This document shows, piece by piece, positions 52,830 to 60,422 of a DNA stretch of 64,000 nucleotides. Under the pieces are notes generated by a model. It was not told where the DNA came from and searched no databases. It saw only the letters and a program-made list of their open reading frames with translations. The stretch's first letter is position 1. Each line of letters starts with the position of its first letter. Position numbers and translations under genes: made by a program. The DNA comes from Larkinella knui (GTDB lineage Bacteria > Bacteroidota > Bacteroidia > Cytophagales > Spirosomataceae): NCBI RefSeq assembly GCF_003858645.1, contig NZ_RQJP01000001.1:1769487-1833486 (forward strand), read 5' to 3'.

Positions 52830-53678
52830 ATGAAAAAAAAATCAATTACGCTGGGCCTCTTGCTGGCCTTATTCGCATCGGGCCTTTCGTTTGCCCAGCA
52901 AACGGGTGGCACAACCAATACCGGCGGTACGAACACCGGCACTAGCACCACCGGATCGGGAACAACCGGATCAACCGGAACCTCAGGTTCAACCGGGTCG
53001 ACTGAAACCGGGACCTCGGGTTCAGCCGGAACCGGGACGACCGGAGCCACCGGAAGTGGTACCACCGGGTCTACCCGTATGGGCTCGGGCTCAACGGGTA
53101 TGGGACCTCGCGAATCCGGTTCTATGATGGTTGGGAAGGAAAGTATGGAAAAATTTGACCGCCTGAACAAAAAAGGGGCCGAAGCCGTGGCGGCCATCCG
53201 CCCAACCAGCGCTAAATTGTCGAGTGCCGATCAGGCGCTGATGCTGGAAGTTGCCAAAGGTGGCATGATGCAGCTGGAAGTGAGCCGGGCCGCCGTTCAG
53301 AAGGCCACCAGCCCGGAAGTTCGCCAACTGGCTCAGGCTGAAGTGGAAGAACAAACCGGTTTATCGGCCAAACTCAAGGAAATCGCCGACGCCAAAGGCG
53401 TTACCCTGCCCACCACGCCCGATGCGGACACACAGGCTATGGTGACGAGAATGCAGGGGATGTCGGGGACGGAATTCGACAAAATGTACGTGAGTGAAAG
53501 TGGCGTAAAAGGCCACGAGAAGCTCGATGCGGTCATGAGTAACGTAAAGAAGAACGCTTCGGACAGCAATCTGAAAGAGGTGGAAAAGGCGGCCCATCCC
53601 CTGGTGAAAACCCACCTGAAAGTAGCGCAGGAGGTGATGACTAAAATGGGCGGCAGCGGCAGTACCGGGATGCGGTAG
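52830..53678 (+). CDS. DUF4142-domain protein, secreted, with Thr/Gly/Ser repeat linker
   Basis: From the ATG at 52830 the protein has 282 residues, with signal peptide MKKKSITLGLLLALFASGLS. Residues about 25-95 are a low-complexity linker of Thr, Gly and Ser (GTSTTGSGTTGSTG type). The C-terminal half is the helical DUF4142 domain (ALMLEVAKGGMMQLEVSRAAVQKA, then AQAEVEEQTGLSAKLKEIA), a ferritin-like fold of unknown role often linked with stress. A strong terminator follows. The repeat region is prone to length variation. Confidence 0.87.
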   Translation: MKKKSITLGLLLALFASGLSFAQQTGGTTNTGGTNTGTSTTGSGTTGSTGTSGSTGSTETGTSGSAGTGTTGATGSGTTGSTRMGSGSTGMGPRESGSMMVGKESMEKFDRLNKKGAEAVAAIRPTSAKLSSADQALMLEVAKGGMMQLEVSRAAVQKATSPEVRQLAQAEVEEQTGLSAKLKEIADAKGVTLPTTPDADTQAMVTRMQGMSGTEFDKMYVSESGVKGHEKLDAVMSNVKKNASDSNLKEVEKAAHPLVKTHLKVAQEVMTKMGGSGSTGMR

Positions 53679-53695
53679 GTGCCCGCTGGCAAGAT

Positions 53696-53758
53696 AAAGA
53701 CTCCGGTTGCATCAGGTGCTGAAAAGCCGTTCCTGATACAACCGGAGTCTTTTTATTT
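53696..53758 (+). terminator. Intrinsic terminator after the DUF4142 gene
   Basis: A 21-bp stem with one mismatch (AAAGACTCCGGTTG at 53696-53709 pairing with CAACCGGAGTCTTT) is followed by TTTATTTTA. The loop is 15 bases. It probably also serves the convergent gene at 53795. Confidence 0.88.
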
Positions 53759-53794
53759 TAATCCGAACGGTTTTGGTTTGCTTATGAAGTTGCT

Positions 53795-54043
53795 TTAAAC
53801 TTTTCCTTTATAATCCCAATGATCTTTGACAACGACTCCGGCGGCATCTTTGAGCAGGCGTCGTGTAAACTGGTCGCCTTTAATGATCCCCCGCTCGTTG
53901 GCCTTCCCAATGAACATCAAAACCGGGTTTCCGTCTTCATCCGTTTTCAACGCCACGTCGTAGCGATTAAACGTGAAAGAAATCAGGGAGGACGGCTCGT
54001 ATTTTTTAACGAGATGCTTCATCAATGCTGCGCCTATCTTCAT
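53795..54043 (-). CDS. Small hypothetical protein
   Basis: From the ATG at 54043 the protein has 82 residues; the codon before it is GTG. It reads as a small folded protein (KYEPSSLISFTFNRYDVALKTDEDGNPVLMF; IIKGDQFTRRLLKDAAGVVVKDHWDYKGKV) without signal peptide. No family was recognised. It lies downstream of the receiver-like gene on the same strand by 29 bases and could share its transcript. Confidence 0.6.
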   Translation of the reverse strand: MKIGAALMKHLVKKYEPSSLISFTFNRYDVALKTDEDGNPVLMFIGKANERGIIKGDQFTRRLLKDAAGVVVKDHWDYKGKV

Positions 54044-54072
54044 CACTCGTCGGTTGTTGCGGACTAACTAAC

Positions 54073-54468
54073 TTAAGAAGCAAACTGTAACGGATGGCTC
54101 CAGTCAATGGATAACGATGTCGTTTTTTCGGGATGGGCGCTACTGGTAATTGTCCGGAAAGCGGAAGACACCCGGGCAGACCGGCGCATCAATACCGGAA
54201 TGGAGCGCAACCGTTCGTCGGCTTTTAACACGCGCAAAACGCTCAGGCTGCTATCGGTCGACCGGGCCAGATCCATCACAATCAGTTTGGGTAAACCGGG
54301 TGCGGCAGGTCCACTCAATTTCTCTAATAACTCTTGGGCGGTTTCATACATGACCACCGGATAAGCGGCAAAATAGGTTTCCAGGCCGGGCACAAAGGGT
54401 GGCCGGTTATCGATCATCGGGGCTACCATAGCTAAGTAACCCGGTACGGTTTTTTCGGGAAATGACAC
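54073..54468 (-). CDS. Stand-alone receiver-like protein (degenerate)
   Basis: The protein has 131 residues from a GTG; a later ATG at 54429 is the alternative but would cut the first strand. The centre PKLIVMDLARSTDSSLSVLRVLKADERLRSIPVLM is the response-regulator fold with an Asp at position 66 where phosphorylation occurs. The usual acidic pair is missing (VAPMID) and no conserved Lys is seen after SSAF, so phosphotransfer may not work. It resembles the receiver-like domains at 55939-56751 and 56772-57212 in the SSLSVLRxLK/LSLSALRSIK segment, suggesting a family expansion. Confidence 0.7.
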   Translation of the reverse strand: MSFPEKTVPGYLAMVAPMIDNRPPFVPGLETYFAAYPVVMYETAQELLEKLSGPAAPGLPKLIVMDLARSTDSSLSVLRVLKADERLRSIPVLMRRSARVSSAFRTITSSAHPEKTTSLSIDWSHPLQFAS

Positions 54469-54542
54469 GGATTGGTAATTCGAAGTGATTGTATAGTTGA
54501 AATTAACTACTGCTAAAAAAAATAGTTATACCCCGTTCCAAG

Positions 54543-54561
54543 TAGTGAGGCTACGGCCCAG
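54543..54561 (-). promoter_or_regulatory. TTGCCTCAYT box C (upstream of receiver-like gene)
   Basis: Read on the reverse strand, CTGGGCCG-TAGCCTCACTA points to the receiver-like gene and lies 74 bases before its start. It differs from boxes A and B mainly in the left flank and in one core base (TAGCC). A TATAACTATTTTTTTT stretch follows between box and start. Confidence 0.45.
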
Positions 54562-54611
54562 GCCCGAAAAGCAGCTACGTAAGACCCTGCGAAATCCCGC
54601 GAAAATTACCC

Positions 54612-55616
54612 TCAGGACCGGGCCAGTACGATCAGCAGCAAGCCCACCACGTACGCAATTCCCATGAGCCACAAATACCGGTAGGCCCGGGCAGGGGCAC
54701 CTTCAAACTCTTTCCACAGGAAGAGACCCCACAAAACCGATACGATGGTGGCCCCCTGACTCAAGCCGTAGGAAACCGCATCACCCGCCTGGGGAGACCC
54801 CAGCAACAGAGCCGCCATGCCCAAACTCCAGAGCAAACCACTGGCCAGTCCGATGCCGTGCTGGCGAAGCGTCAGACGCCGGTCCGCCGTTTTCGCAGGA
54901 CCGGTATCGGCCAACCCAAACCGGCGGGTCAGGCGTTCGATGATCGGATTGCTCAGGGTAATGCCAATGGAAAAAAGGACGAGAGCCGAATACGGGGTGA
55001 GCAAACCGGCTTCCGGATTAGCCGGCTCTTTGGCCATCGATGCGGAAACAATCCGAAAGAAAAAACCCGCTACCAGACCGCCCGCCAGCGCAATCCAGAT
55101 GCCGCTCTGGTCGTGTTCGGCCGGGGCGTTTTTTTCTTCTTTCGATCGATAAGCCAGGGCGCTAAAGGCAATGGCGGCCAAAACCGCTCCGCCACCCACC
55201 GCCAGCAGTGGCAAATTGCCCTTCGGCTCGGCCAGGTAATTGACAACCAGCCCAACGGCCAGCGAAAGGCCCGTTCCGATGGGCATGGCAATCGAGATTC
55301 CCGACCGGCTGATGCCAATCGCGAGCAGTGAATTACCCACGTTGAAGACCACCCCACCCGCCAGCGCCAGCAGCAGATTGGCCATTTCCGCCTGACCAAC
55401 ATCGGTTAGCAGGGGACGCCCTTTCGAACCAAAACTGCCCAGCGTAAAAGCCAGCAGAAGCGCCATAGCCAGAATACCGTATACGTAATCCCGGTAAAAA
55501 AGAGGGAGTGGGGCCGATTCGGTTACGATTTTCTGACCATTGGTCCAGGAACCCCAGCACAGCATGGTGAGTAAACAAAGCAGAATGGCAAGAGCCGGTT
55601 GATCAACGGTAAACAT
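54612..55616 (-). CDS. Glucose/rhamnose uptake-type transporter (GRP/RhaT, DMT superfamily)
   Basis: The protein has 334 residues with ten hydrophobic segments. The pattern LCLLTMLCWGSWTNGQKI and FYRDYVYGILAMALLL, then FNVGNSLLAIGISRSGISIAMPIGTGLSLAVG, is typical of the GRP/RhaT-like sugar transporters in Bacteroidota. The substrate is probably a hexose or deoxyhexose with a proton. It is not followed by sugar catabolic genes. It lies between two receiver-like genes, on the reverse strand, and carries no visible TTGCCTCAYT box of its own. Confidence 0.85.
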   Translation of the reverse strand: MFTVDQPALAILLCLLTMLCWGSWTNGQKIVTESAPLPLFYRDYVYGILAMALLLAFTLGSFGSKGRPLLTDVGQAEMANLLLALAGGVVFNVGNSLLAIGISRSGISIAMPIGTGLSLAVGLVVNYLAEPKGNLPLLAVGGGAVLAAIAFSALAYRSKEEKNAPAEHDQSGIWIALAGGLVAGFFFRIVSASMAKEPANPEAGLLTPYSALVLFSIGITLSNPIIERLTRRFGLADTGPAKTADRRLTLRQHGIGLASGLLWSLGMAALLLGSPQAGDAVSYGLSQGATIVSVLWGLFLWKEFEGAPARAYRYLWLMGIAYVVGLLLIVLARS

Positions 55617-55938
55617 AGGATTTCAGCAGGCCCATCAAAAAATCAGGTCATTTGATTGCTCGGGTGAGTCGCCACACGCCGAATAAACGATTCCGGGCAC
55701 GCCAGGTAAGACAAGAATTTGAAAATTTGAGCCCTAAATCCGGACAACGAATAAGTTAACGGTCCCACCTGGCGGGGATTTCTGCGGGTTCCGGGTTGGT
55801 TGCGGTCCCTTGCCTCACTATTTGCAACCCTGATTTATAACCCCGGTTAACCTTACAAGAATCCAGCAAGCCGGTGGCAAGACGCCTGAAATTGAATTCC
55901 GCCGGCAAGTCGTTATTAACTATTTATCAATTCTTATA
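55617..55938. other. 322-bp divergent gap with box B
   Basis: It is the shared promoter region of the sugar transporter (reverse) and the LytTR gene (forward). The only clear element is the TTGCCTCACT box at 55802-55820, framed by an inverted GGTTGC...GCAACC pair (about 55798-55829). No coding region was seen. Confidence 0.5.
55802..55820 (+). promoter_or_regulatory. TTGCCTCAYT box B (upstream of the LytTR gene)
   Basis: GCGGTCCC-TTGCCTCACTA lies 118 bases before the LytTR start and matches box A in 18 of 19 positions. It is flanked by GGTTGC and GCAACC, so an outer palindrome also exists. Position before the regulator gene suggests autoregulation. Confidence 0.55.
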
Positions 55939-56751
55939 ATGAATCTTATCCTCGATGCCATTAAAGAACCTGCGTTGATTACCCACATTCAGGGGGCTAA
56001 TAATTATTCGTGGCTGTATTACCGGGACGGACGTAAATTACTGTTATCAAAAACACTGCAATATTTTGAAGAACGATTGCCAGAATTTATACGGGTGCAT
56101 AAAACGGCCATGGTCAATCCTACTTATATCAAGGGATTCACCCCCCCACCCCGCACTAAGATGCAGGGGGCTATTCATCTGATTAATGACCTGACGTTGC
56201 CCGTCGGTCGTCGCCGGTGGAATCAGCTTAAAGAATCCATTTCAACGGCCACCCAGGATACGGTTACCGTTACCACCGTGCCTCTGGCCATCCCCACAGA
56301 TCAGCAAGCCATTCCGCAGCGGTTATACATTGCCATTGGTGACGAAATCAAAGCCGGACTGGTCGAGCAACTGCTTATAGATCAATGGTCTAACTGGAAT
56401 CTCCATTTCTTTTCTACGGGAACCAGTCTCTTGAAAGCACTTTCAACCAGTCGGGATACGGACTTGCCGGCGGTCATCTTGTTGCATGCCGGGCAGGAAA
56501 CCGACCTCAGCCTGTCGGCGCTGCGGTCCATAAAAAGCAGTGTCCGGTTGCGTCAGATCCCGACTTTACTCCTGGCTGATTTGGGTAACAAGGGCCTGGC
56601 GGAAACCGGGTATGCCCTGGGGGCCAACTCCGTCATTCTCCATTCCGTTAATTTTACCTATTTTATTCAGGGGCTGGAAAAGGTGTTTCGGTATTGGCTG
56701 TCGACGGTTTCGGCACCGTATGCCATCCGAAAATACCAATCTCATGCCTAA
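55939..56751 (+). CDS. LytTR DNA-binding protein with C-terminal degenerate receiver (reversed domain order)
   Basis: The protein has 270 residues. Residues about 14-100 are a LytTR DNA-binding domain: HIQGANNYSWLYYRDGRKLLLSKTL, LPEFIRVHKTAMVNPTYIKGF and LTLPVGRRRW. Usually LytTR sits C-terminal to a receiver; here the receiver-like part follows (about 127-250: RLYIAIGDEIKAGLVEQLL, LPAVILLHAGQETDLSLSALRSIKSS). His183 stands where the phosphoacceptor Asp should be, so it is unlikely to be phosphorylated normally. A TTGCCTCAYT box precedes it; it is the best candidate to bind the boxes in this region. Confidence 0.8.
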   Translation: MNLILDAIKEPALITHIQGANNYSWLYYRDGRKLLLSKTLQYFEERLPEFIRVHKTAMVNPTYIKGFTPPPRTKMQGAIHLINDLTLPVGRRRWNQLKESISTATQDTVTVTTVPLAIPTDQQAIPQRLYIAIGDEIKAGLVEQLLIDQWSNWNLHFFSTGTSLLKALSTSRDTDLPAVILLHAGQETDLSLSALRSIKSSVRLRQIPTLLLADLGNKGLAETGYALGANSVILHSVNFTYFIQGLEKVFRYWLSTVSAPYAIRKYQSHA

Positions 56752-56753
56752 AA

Positions 56754-56785
56754 CCGCCCGGAAAGGCGCCTTCATTTCCGGGCGG
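56754..56785. terminator. Hairpin in the convergent end
   Basis: Perfect 11-bp arms (CCGCCCGGAAA at 56754-56764; complement at 56775-56785) around a 10-base loop. It covers the end of the reverse-strand receiver gene and lies two bases after the LytTR stop, so it may end both transcripts. Confidence 0.6.
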
Positions 56786-57212
56786 CACCCTCATTCCAAC
56801 GTAACGGTATGGAACGCAGAAAATCATCCCATTTTCCCGGATCCGTGGGAATTACCCGATAACTGGCTCCCCGCCGATGGGCTTCCTGCCTGTCGGCGGG
56901 ATCGTCGGAAGCACTCAGCACCACCACCGGCAGAACACAAAAGGACGCGTTGTCCTGCAATGCGCTCAGGAATCGCAGCCCATCTTCCCGCATCGGCAAA
57001 TATAAATTGGTAAGAATCAGCCGGGGCAGCGTTTCCTGTTCCAGCAAACAGGTTTCCAGATAGCTCAGCGCCGTGGTGCCATTGCTCGCATGAACGGTTT
57101 CGATCTTAGGCTCCAGCTTCCCGAAAGCCGCTTGCAGATTCATCCAACTTTCGGTTCCATTCTCAACCACCACGATCCAGTCGGTGGTTTGGGCATTGGG
57201 ATTCGGTTTCAT
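56772..57212 (-). CDS. Stand-alone response-regulator-like protein with Asn at the phosphosite
   Basis: The protein has 146 residues. The receiver fold is clear (DWIVVVENGTESWMNLQAAF, then LPRLILTNLYLPMREDGLRFLSALQ, VLPVVVLSASDDPADRQEA, ASYRVIPTDP). Asn69 replaces the phosphoacceptor Asp, the acidic pair is Glu-Asn, and the conserved Lys is absent, so it is probably a non-phosphorylated pseudo-receiver. It is convergent with the LytTR gene and shares an upstream region with treZ that carries two TTGCCTCAYT boxes in opposite directions. Confidence 0.8.
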   Translation of the reverse strand: MKPNPNAQTTDWIVVVENGTESWMNLQAAFGKLEPKIETVHASNGTTALSYLETCLLEQETLPRLILTNLYLPMREDGLRFLSALQDNASFCVLPVVVLSASDDPADRQEAHRRGASYRVIPTDPGKWDDFLRSIPLRWNEGAARK

Positions 57213-57275
57213 CGGTCCGGTGTACAGGTAATGGTTCTACTGCCCGAAGTGTCCATTGTCTGCCCGGAAGGTGAC

Positions 57276-57294
57276 AAATGAGGCAATGGCCACG
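57276..57294 (-). promoter_or_regulatory. TTGCCTCAYT box E (upstream of receiver-like gene)
   Basis: Read on the reverse strand, CGTGGCCA-TTGCCTCATTT points to the gene starting at 57212, 63 bases away. It faces away from box D, so each divergent gene has its own box. Confidence 0.5.
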
Positions 57295-57364
57295 AACCTC
57301 TGACTTCCGGCTGGGCCCGTTCGGATGCGGTATTGGGCCTGCCGCCGGTCGAAACGGCTCAAAC

Positions 57365-57383
57365 GGGTGCCGTTGCCTCATTG
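57365..57383 (+). promoter_or_regulatory. TTGCCTCAYT box D (upstream of treZ)
   Basis: GGGTGCCG-TTGCCTCATTG points to treZ and ends 122 bases before its start. It is part of the set of five boxes. A GCCACTTG tail is partly shared with the flank of box E (GGCCAC). Confidence 0.5.
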
Positions 57384-57505
57384 CCACTTGCATTTGACGG
57401 GCTGCGGGTGACAATCGAAAATTCCCGCCGTTAAACCCATACATCCACAAATAGAACCAATACACTGCCGGTACGCGCTACACGCAGGCCGGAAGTGTCC
57501 CAAAT

Positions 57506-59371
57506 ATGCATCAGCTAACCAACACCAGACGATCACTTGGAATCACATTTCCAGCTAAAAACCGTGCGGAGATCGTTTTATGGGCTCCGCAGGCCCGGCA
57601 CGCAGCCATTAAGGTCTATGGGCACCCGACTGCCCTGCCCCTGAAATCGGAAGAACTGGGGTATTGGTGCGCAGAAACCGATGACATCAGACCCGGTGAT
57701 TTGTATACGTTCATTCTGGATGGTGAAACCGAACGGCCGGACCCGGCCTCGCTCTCCCAGCCGCAGGGTGTGCACGGGCCTTCGGAGGCCGTCAATACCG
57801 CCCACTTCGACTGGACCGATCAGGATTGGCCCAATCATCCGCTGGAAGACTACGTGTTGTATGAACTGCATACCGGCACGTTCACCTCCGAAGGCACTTT
57901 TGCGGCCATTGAAGAGAAGTTGGATTACCTGAAATCACTCGGTGTAACGGCCATCGAAATCATGCCCATTGCGCAGTTTCCGGAAACCCGCAATTGGGGG
58001 TACGACGGTGTTTTTCCGTTTGCGGCCCAAAACTCCTACGGCGGTGTCGAAGGCCTGCACCATCTGGTGAATGCCTGCCATGCAAAGGGCCTGGCGGTGG
58101 TGCTCGATGTGGTTTATAACCATTTTGGGCCCGAGGGCAACTACACTAATGACTACGGCCCGTATCTAACCGGAAAATACTGTACGCCCTGGGGGAAAGC
58201 CATCAATTTCGACGATGCCTGGTGTGATGGCGTCCGGCGGTTTTTTACCGAAAATGCGCTCATGTGGTTGCGGGATTTTCACATCGATGCCCTGCGCCTG
58301 GATGCCGTTCATGCCATCAAGGACTTCAGCCCCAAACACATTCTGGAGGAAATTCGGGAACAGGTCGATCTGCTGATGGAAAACACCGGACGGCGGCATT
58401 ACCTGATCATCGAGAGTGATTTGAACGATCCCCGGTTCATCAGTCCGCCGTCTGAACACGGATACGGCATGGATGCCCAGTGGATGGATGAATTTCACCA
58501 CGCCCTGCGGGTGACGGTGGGCGAAGCCCGCAAGGGATACTACGCCGATTTTACCGGCATCAATCACCTGGCCAAATCGTACAAAGATGCCTATGTGTAT
58601 GACGGGCAGTATTCGGTTACCCGCGAGCGGTATTTTGGCAGCAGCGTTGAAAACCGTCCGGGGCAGCAATTTATCGTGTTTTCCCAGAATCACGACCAGA
58701 TTGGCAACCGGATGCTGGGCGAACGTTCGAGTCAGCTGTATAGCTTCAACATCCTCAAATTAATGGCGGGAGCCGTGATGGTGAGTCCGTATTTGCCCCT
58801 GCTGTTCATGGGCGAAGAATGGGCCGAACCCAACCCCTTCCTGTACTTTGTGAGTCATACCGAAACCGAACTGGTCGAAGCCGTGCGCCAGGGCCGGAAG
58901 GAAGAATTTTCCGAATTTCACGCGGAGGGCGACGTCCCCGATCCGAGTGCCGAAGCAACGTTTCAGCAGTCGAAACTGCAATGGGATTTGTTGACGGAAG
59001 AGCCCCATCAAACGCTGGTTCAGTATTACCAAACGCTGATTGCCCTGCGGAAACAGCACCCGGCCCTGCGTCATCTGAACCGGGCGAATCTGGACGTAAG
59101 CGTTCTCGAAAAGCAGCAAACGATACTTTTGCACCGCTGGCATCAGGATCAGCACGTGCTTTGCTGTCTGAATTTTGCCAAAGAACCCCAGTCCGTTCAA
59201 CTGCCCGCGTTCCGGGAACACTGGCATAAACTGCTCGACTCGTCGGAACCGGAATGGCAGCCCCCGGTATTGCCCGGCCCGGCATTTCGGGAACCCGCAC
59301 CCGACGAGGTCCCCGATGCCGGAACCCTGACGGTTCAGCCTGAATCAATCGTCATTTATGGCAACGCTTAA
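57506..59371 (+). CDS. treZ: Malto-oligosyltrehalose trehalohydrolase
   Basis: The protein has 621 residues. An N-terminal E-set/CBM48-like domain (ITFPAKNRAEIVLWAPQA) is followed by the GH13 barrel: DYVLYELHTGTF, WGYDGVFPFAAQNSYGG, VVYNHFGPEG, the nucleophile in IDALRLDAVHAI, and the Glu in LIIESDLNDP. The arrangement and length match TreZ, which releases trehalose from maltooligosyl-trehalose made by TreY. No treY is in the window, so trehalose synthesis here depends on a gene elsewhere. The gene is preceded by box D of the TTGCCTCAYT set, suggesting stress or osmotic control. Confidence 0.92.
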   Translation: MHQLTNTRRSLGITFPAKNRAEIVLWAPQARHAAIKVYGHPTALPLKSEELGYWCAETDDIRPGDLYTFILDGETERPDPASLSQPQGVHGPSEAVNTAHFDWTDQDWPNHPLEDYVLYELHTGTFTSEGTFAAIEEKLDYLKSLGVTAIEIMPIAQFPETRNWGYDGVFPFAAQNSYGGVEGLHHLVNACHAKGLAVVLDVVYNHFGPEGNYTNDYGPYLTGKYCTPWGKAINFDDAWCDGVRRFFTENALMWLRDFHIDALRLDAVHAIKDFSPKHILEEIREQVDLLMENTGRRHYLIIESDLNDPRFISPPSEHGYGMDAQWMDEFHHALRVTVGEARKGYYADFTGINHLAKSYKDAYVYDGQYSVTRERYFGSSVENRPGQQFIVFSQNHDQIGNRMLGERSSQLYSFNILKLMAGAVMVSPYLPLLFMGEEWAEPNPFLYFVSHTETELVEAVRQGRKEEFSEFHAEGDVPDPSAEATFQQSKLQWDLLTEEPHQTLVQYYQTLIALRKQHPALRHLNRANLDVSVLEKQQTILLHRWHQDQHVLCCLNFAKEPQSVQLPAFREHWHKLLDSSEPEWQPPVLPGPAFREPAPDEVPDAGTLTVQPESIVIYGNA

Positions 59372-59397
59372 TTCCTTTCATCAACTGCATCGCCCTC

Positions 59398-60369
59398 ATG
59401 CTCCGAATCGGCTATCACGCATCCCACGAACAATTCAAACCCAGTACGTTACTGTCTTATGTGCAATTGGCCCAGCAAGCGGGTTTTACAGCCGTTTCCT
59501 GCTCGGACCACTTTCACCCCTGGAGTCCGAATCAGGGCGAAAGCGGTTTTGCCTGGTCCTGGCTGGGGGCGGCTTTGCAGGCCACGACCCTGTCCTTTGG
59601 CGTCGTCAATGCCCCCGGCCAGCGGTATCACCCGGCCATCATTGCCCAGGCCGCAGCGACACTGGCCGAAATGTTTCCCGAACGATTCTGGATGGCAGTC
59701 GGAACCGGCCAGGCGCTCAACGAACACATCACCGGCGAGAGGTGGCCCGCCAAAGCCGACCGCAACGCCCGTCTGAAAGAATGCGTCGAGGTGATCCGGG
59801 CCTTGTGGAATGGCGAAACCGTATCCCACAAGGGACTCGTAACGGTGGAGGAAGCCACGCTTTATACCCGCCCGGTCGTTAAACCCCTGATTTTTGGAGC
59901 CGCCGTTACCAGTAAAACCGCCGAATGGGTCGGCAGCTGGGCCGATGGCCTGCTCACGATTTCGCAGCCCCGGGAGCAGTTGCGGGAAGTGGTCGATGCG
60001 TTTCGGAACGGGGGCGGAGCAGGAAAACCGATGCATTTGAAGGTACAACTTTCGTATGCGGCCTCCGAAGAAACCGCCCGGCAGGGAGCATATGACCAGT
60101 GGCGGGCCAATATTTATCCAAATGCCATGCTCACCGAACTGCGAACGCCCGAGCAATTCGATATGGCCGGTTCGCTGGTCAATCTGAAGGAAGTCGATAA
60201 AATGGTTCGGATTTCGTCCGATGTCCACCAGCACATCGACTGGCTACAGGACGATATTGAATTAGGGTTTGACCAGCTGTTTCTGCACAATGTCAACCGG
60301 GAGCAGGAACGCTATATCGACGATTTTGGCGAGAAGGTTCTGCCGTCGCTGTTTAAAGTACCTTCCTGA
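59398..60369 (+). CDS. LLM-class flavin-dependent oxidoreductase (TIGR03885-like, non-F420)
   Basis: The protein has 323 residues. The luciferase-like TIM barrel shows LRIGYHASHEQFKPSTLLSYVQLAQQAGF, SCSDHFHPWSPNQGESGF, and FWMAVGTGQALNEHITGERWP. This resembles the TIGR03885 subgroup, thought to use FMN rather than coenzyme F420. It starts 26 bases after treZ and is probably co-transcribed. The reaction is unknown. A bidirectional terminator follows. Confidence 0.86.
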   Translation: MLRIGYHASHEQFKPSTLLSYVQLAQQAGFTAVSCSDHFHPWSPNQGESGFAWSWLGAALQATTLSFGVVNAPGQRYHPAIIAQAAATLAEMFPERFWMAVGTGQALNEHITGERWPAKADRNARLKECVEVIRALWNGETVSHKGLVTVEEATLYTRPVVKPLIFGAAVTSKTAEWVGSWADGLLTISQPREQLREVVDAFRNGGGAGKPMHLKVQLSYAASEETARQGAYDQWRANIYPNAMLTELRTPEQFDMAGSLVNLKEVDKMVRISSDVHQHIDWLQDDIELGFDQLFLHNVNREQERYIDDFGEKVLPSLFKVPS

Positions 60370-60375
60370 AACCAA

Positions 60376-60414
60376 TTCAACATCCGACTACCCGCGGAGT
60401 AATCGGATGTTGAA
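60376..60414. terminator. Bidirectional terminator
   Basis: Perfect 12-bp arms (TTCAACATCCGA at 60376-60387; complement at 60403-60414) around a 15-base loop. It separates the convergent flavin oxidoreductase and UDP-galactopyranose mutase genes. Confidence 0.75.
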
Positions 60415-60422
60415 CCAGCCCG

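Noticed and set aside
52920-53100. Thr/Gly/Ser repeat region considered as a possible CRISPR or tandem-repeat locus
   Set aside because: It is a coding low-complexity linker in the DUF4142 protein; units are irregular and there are no unique spacers.
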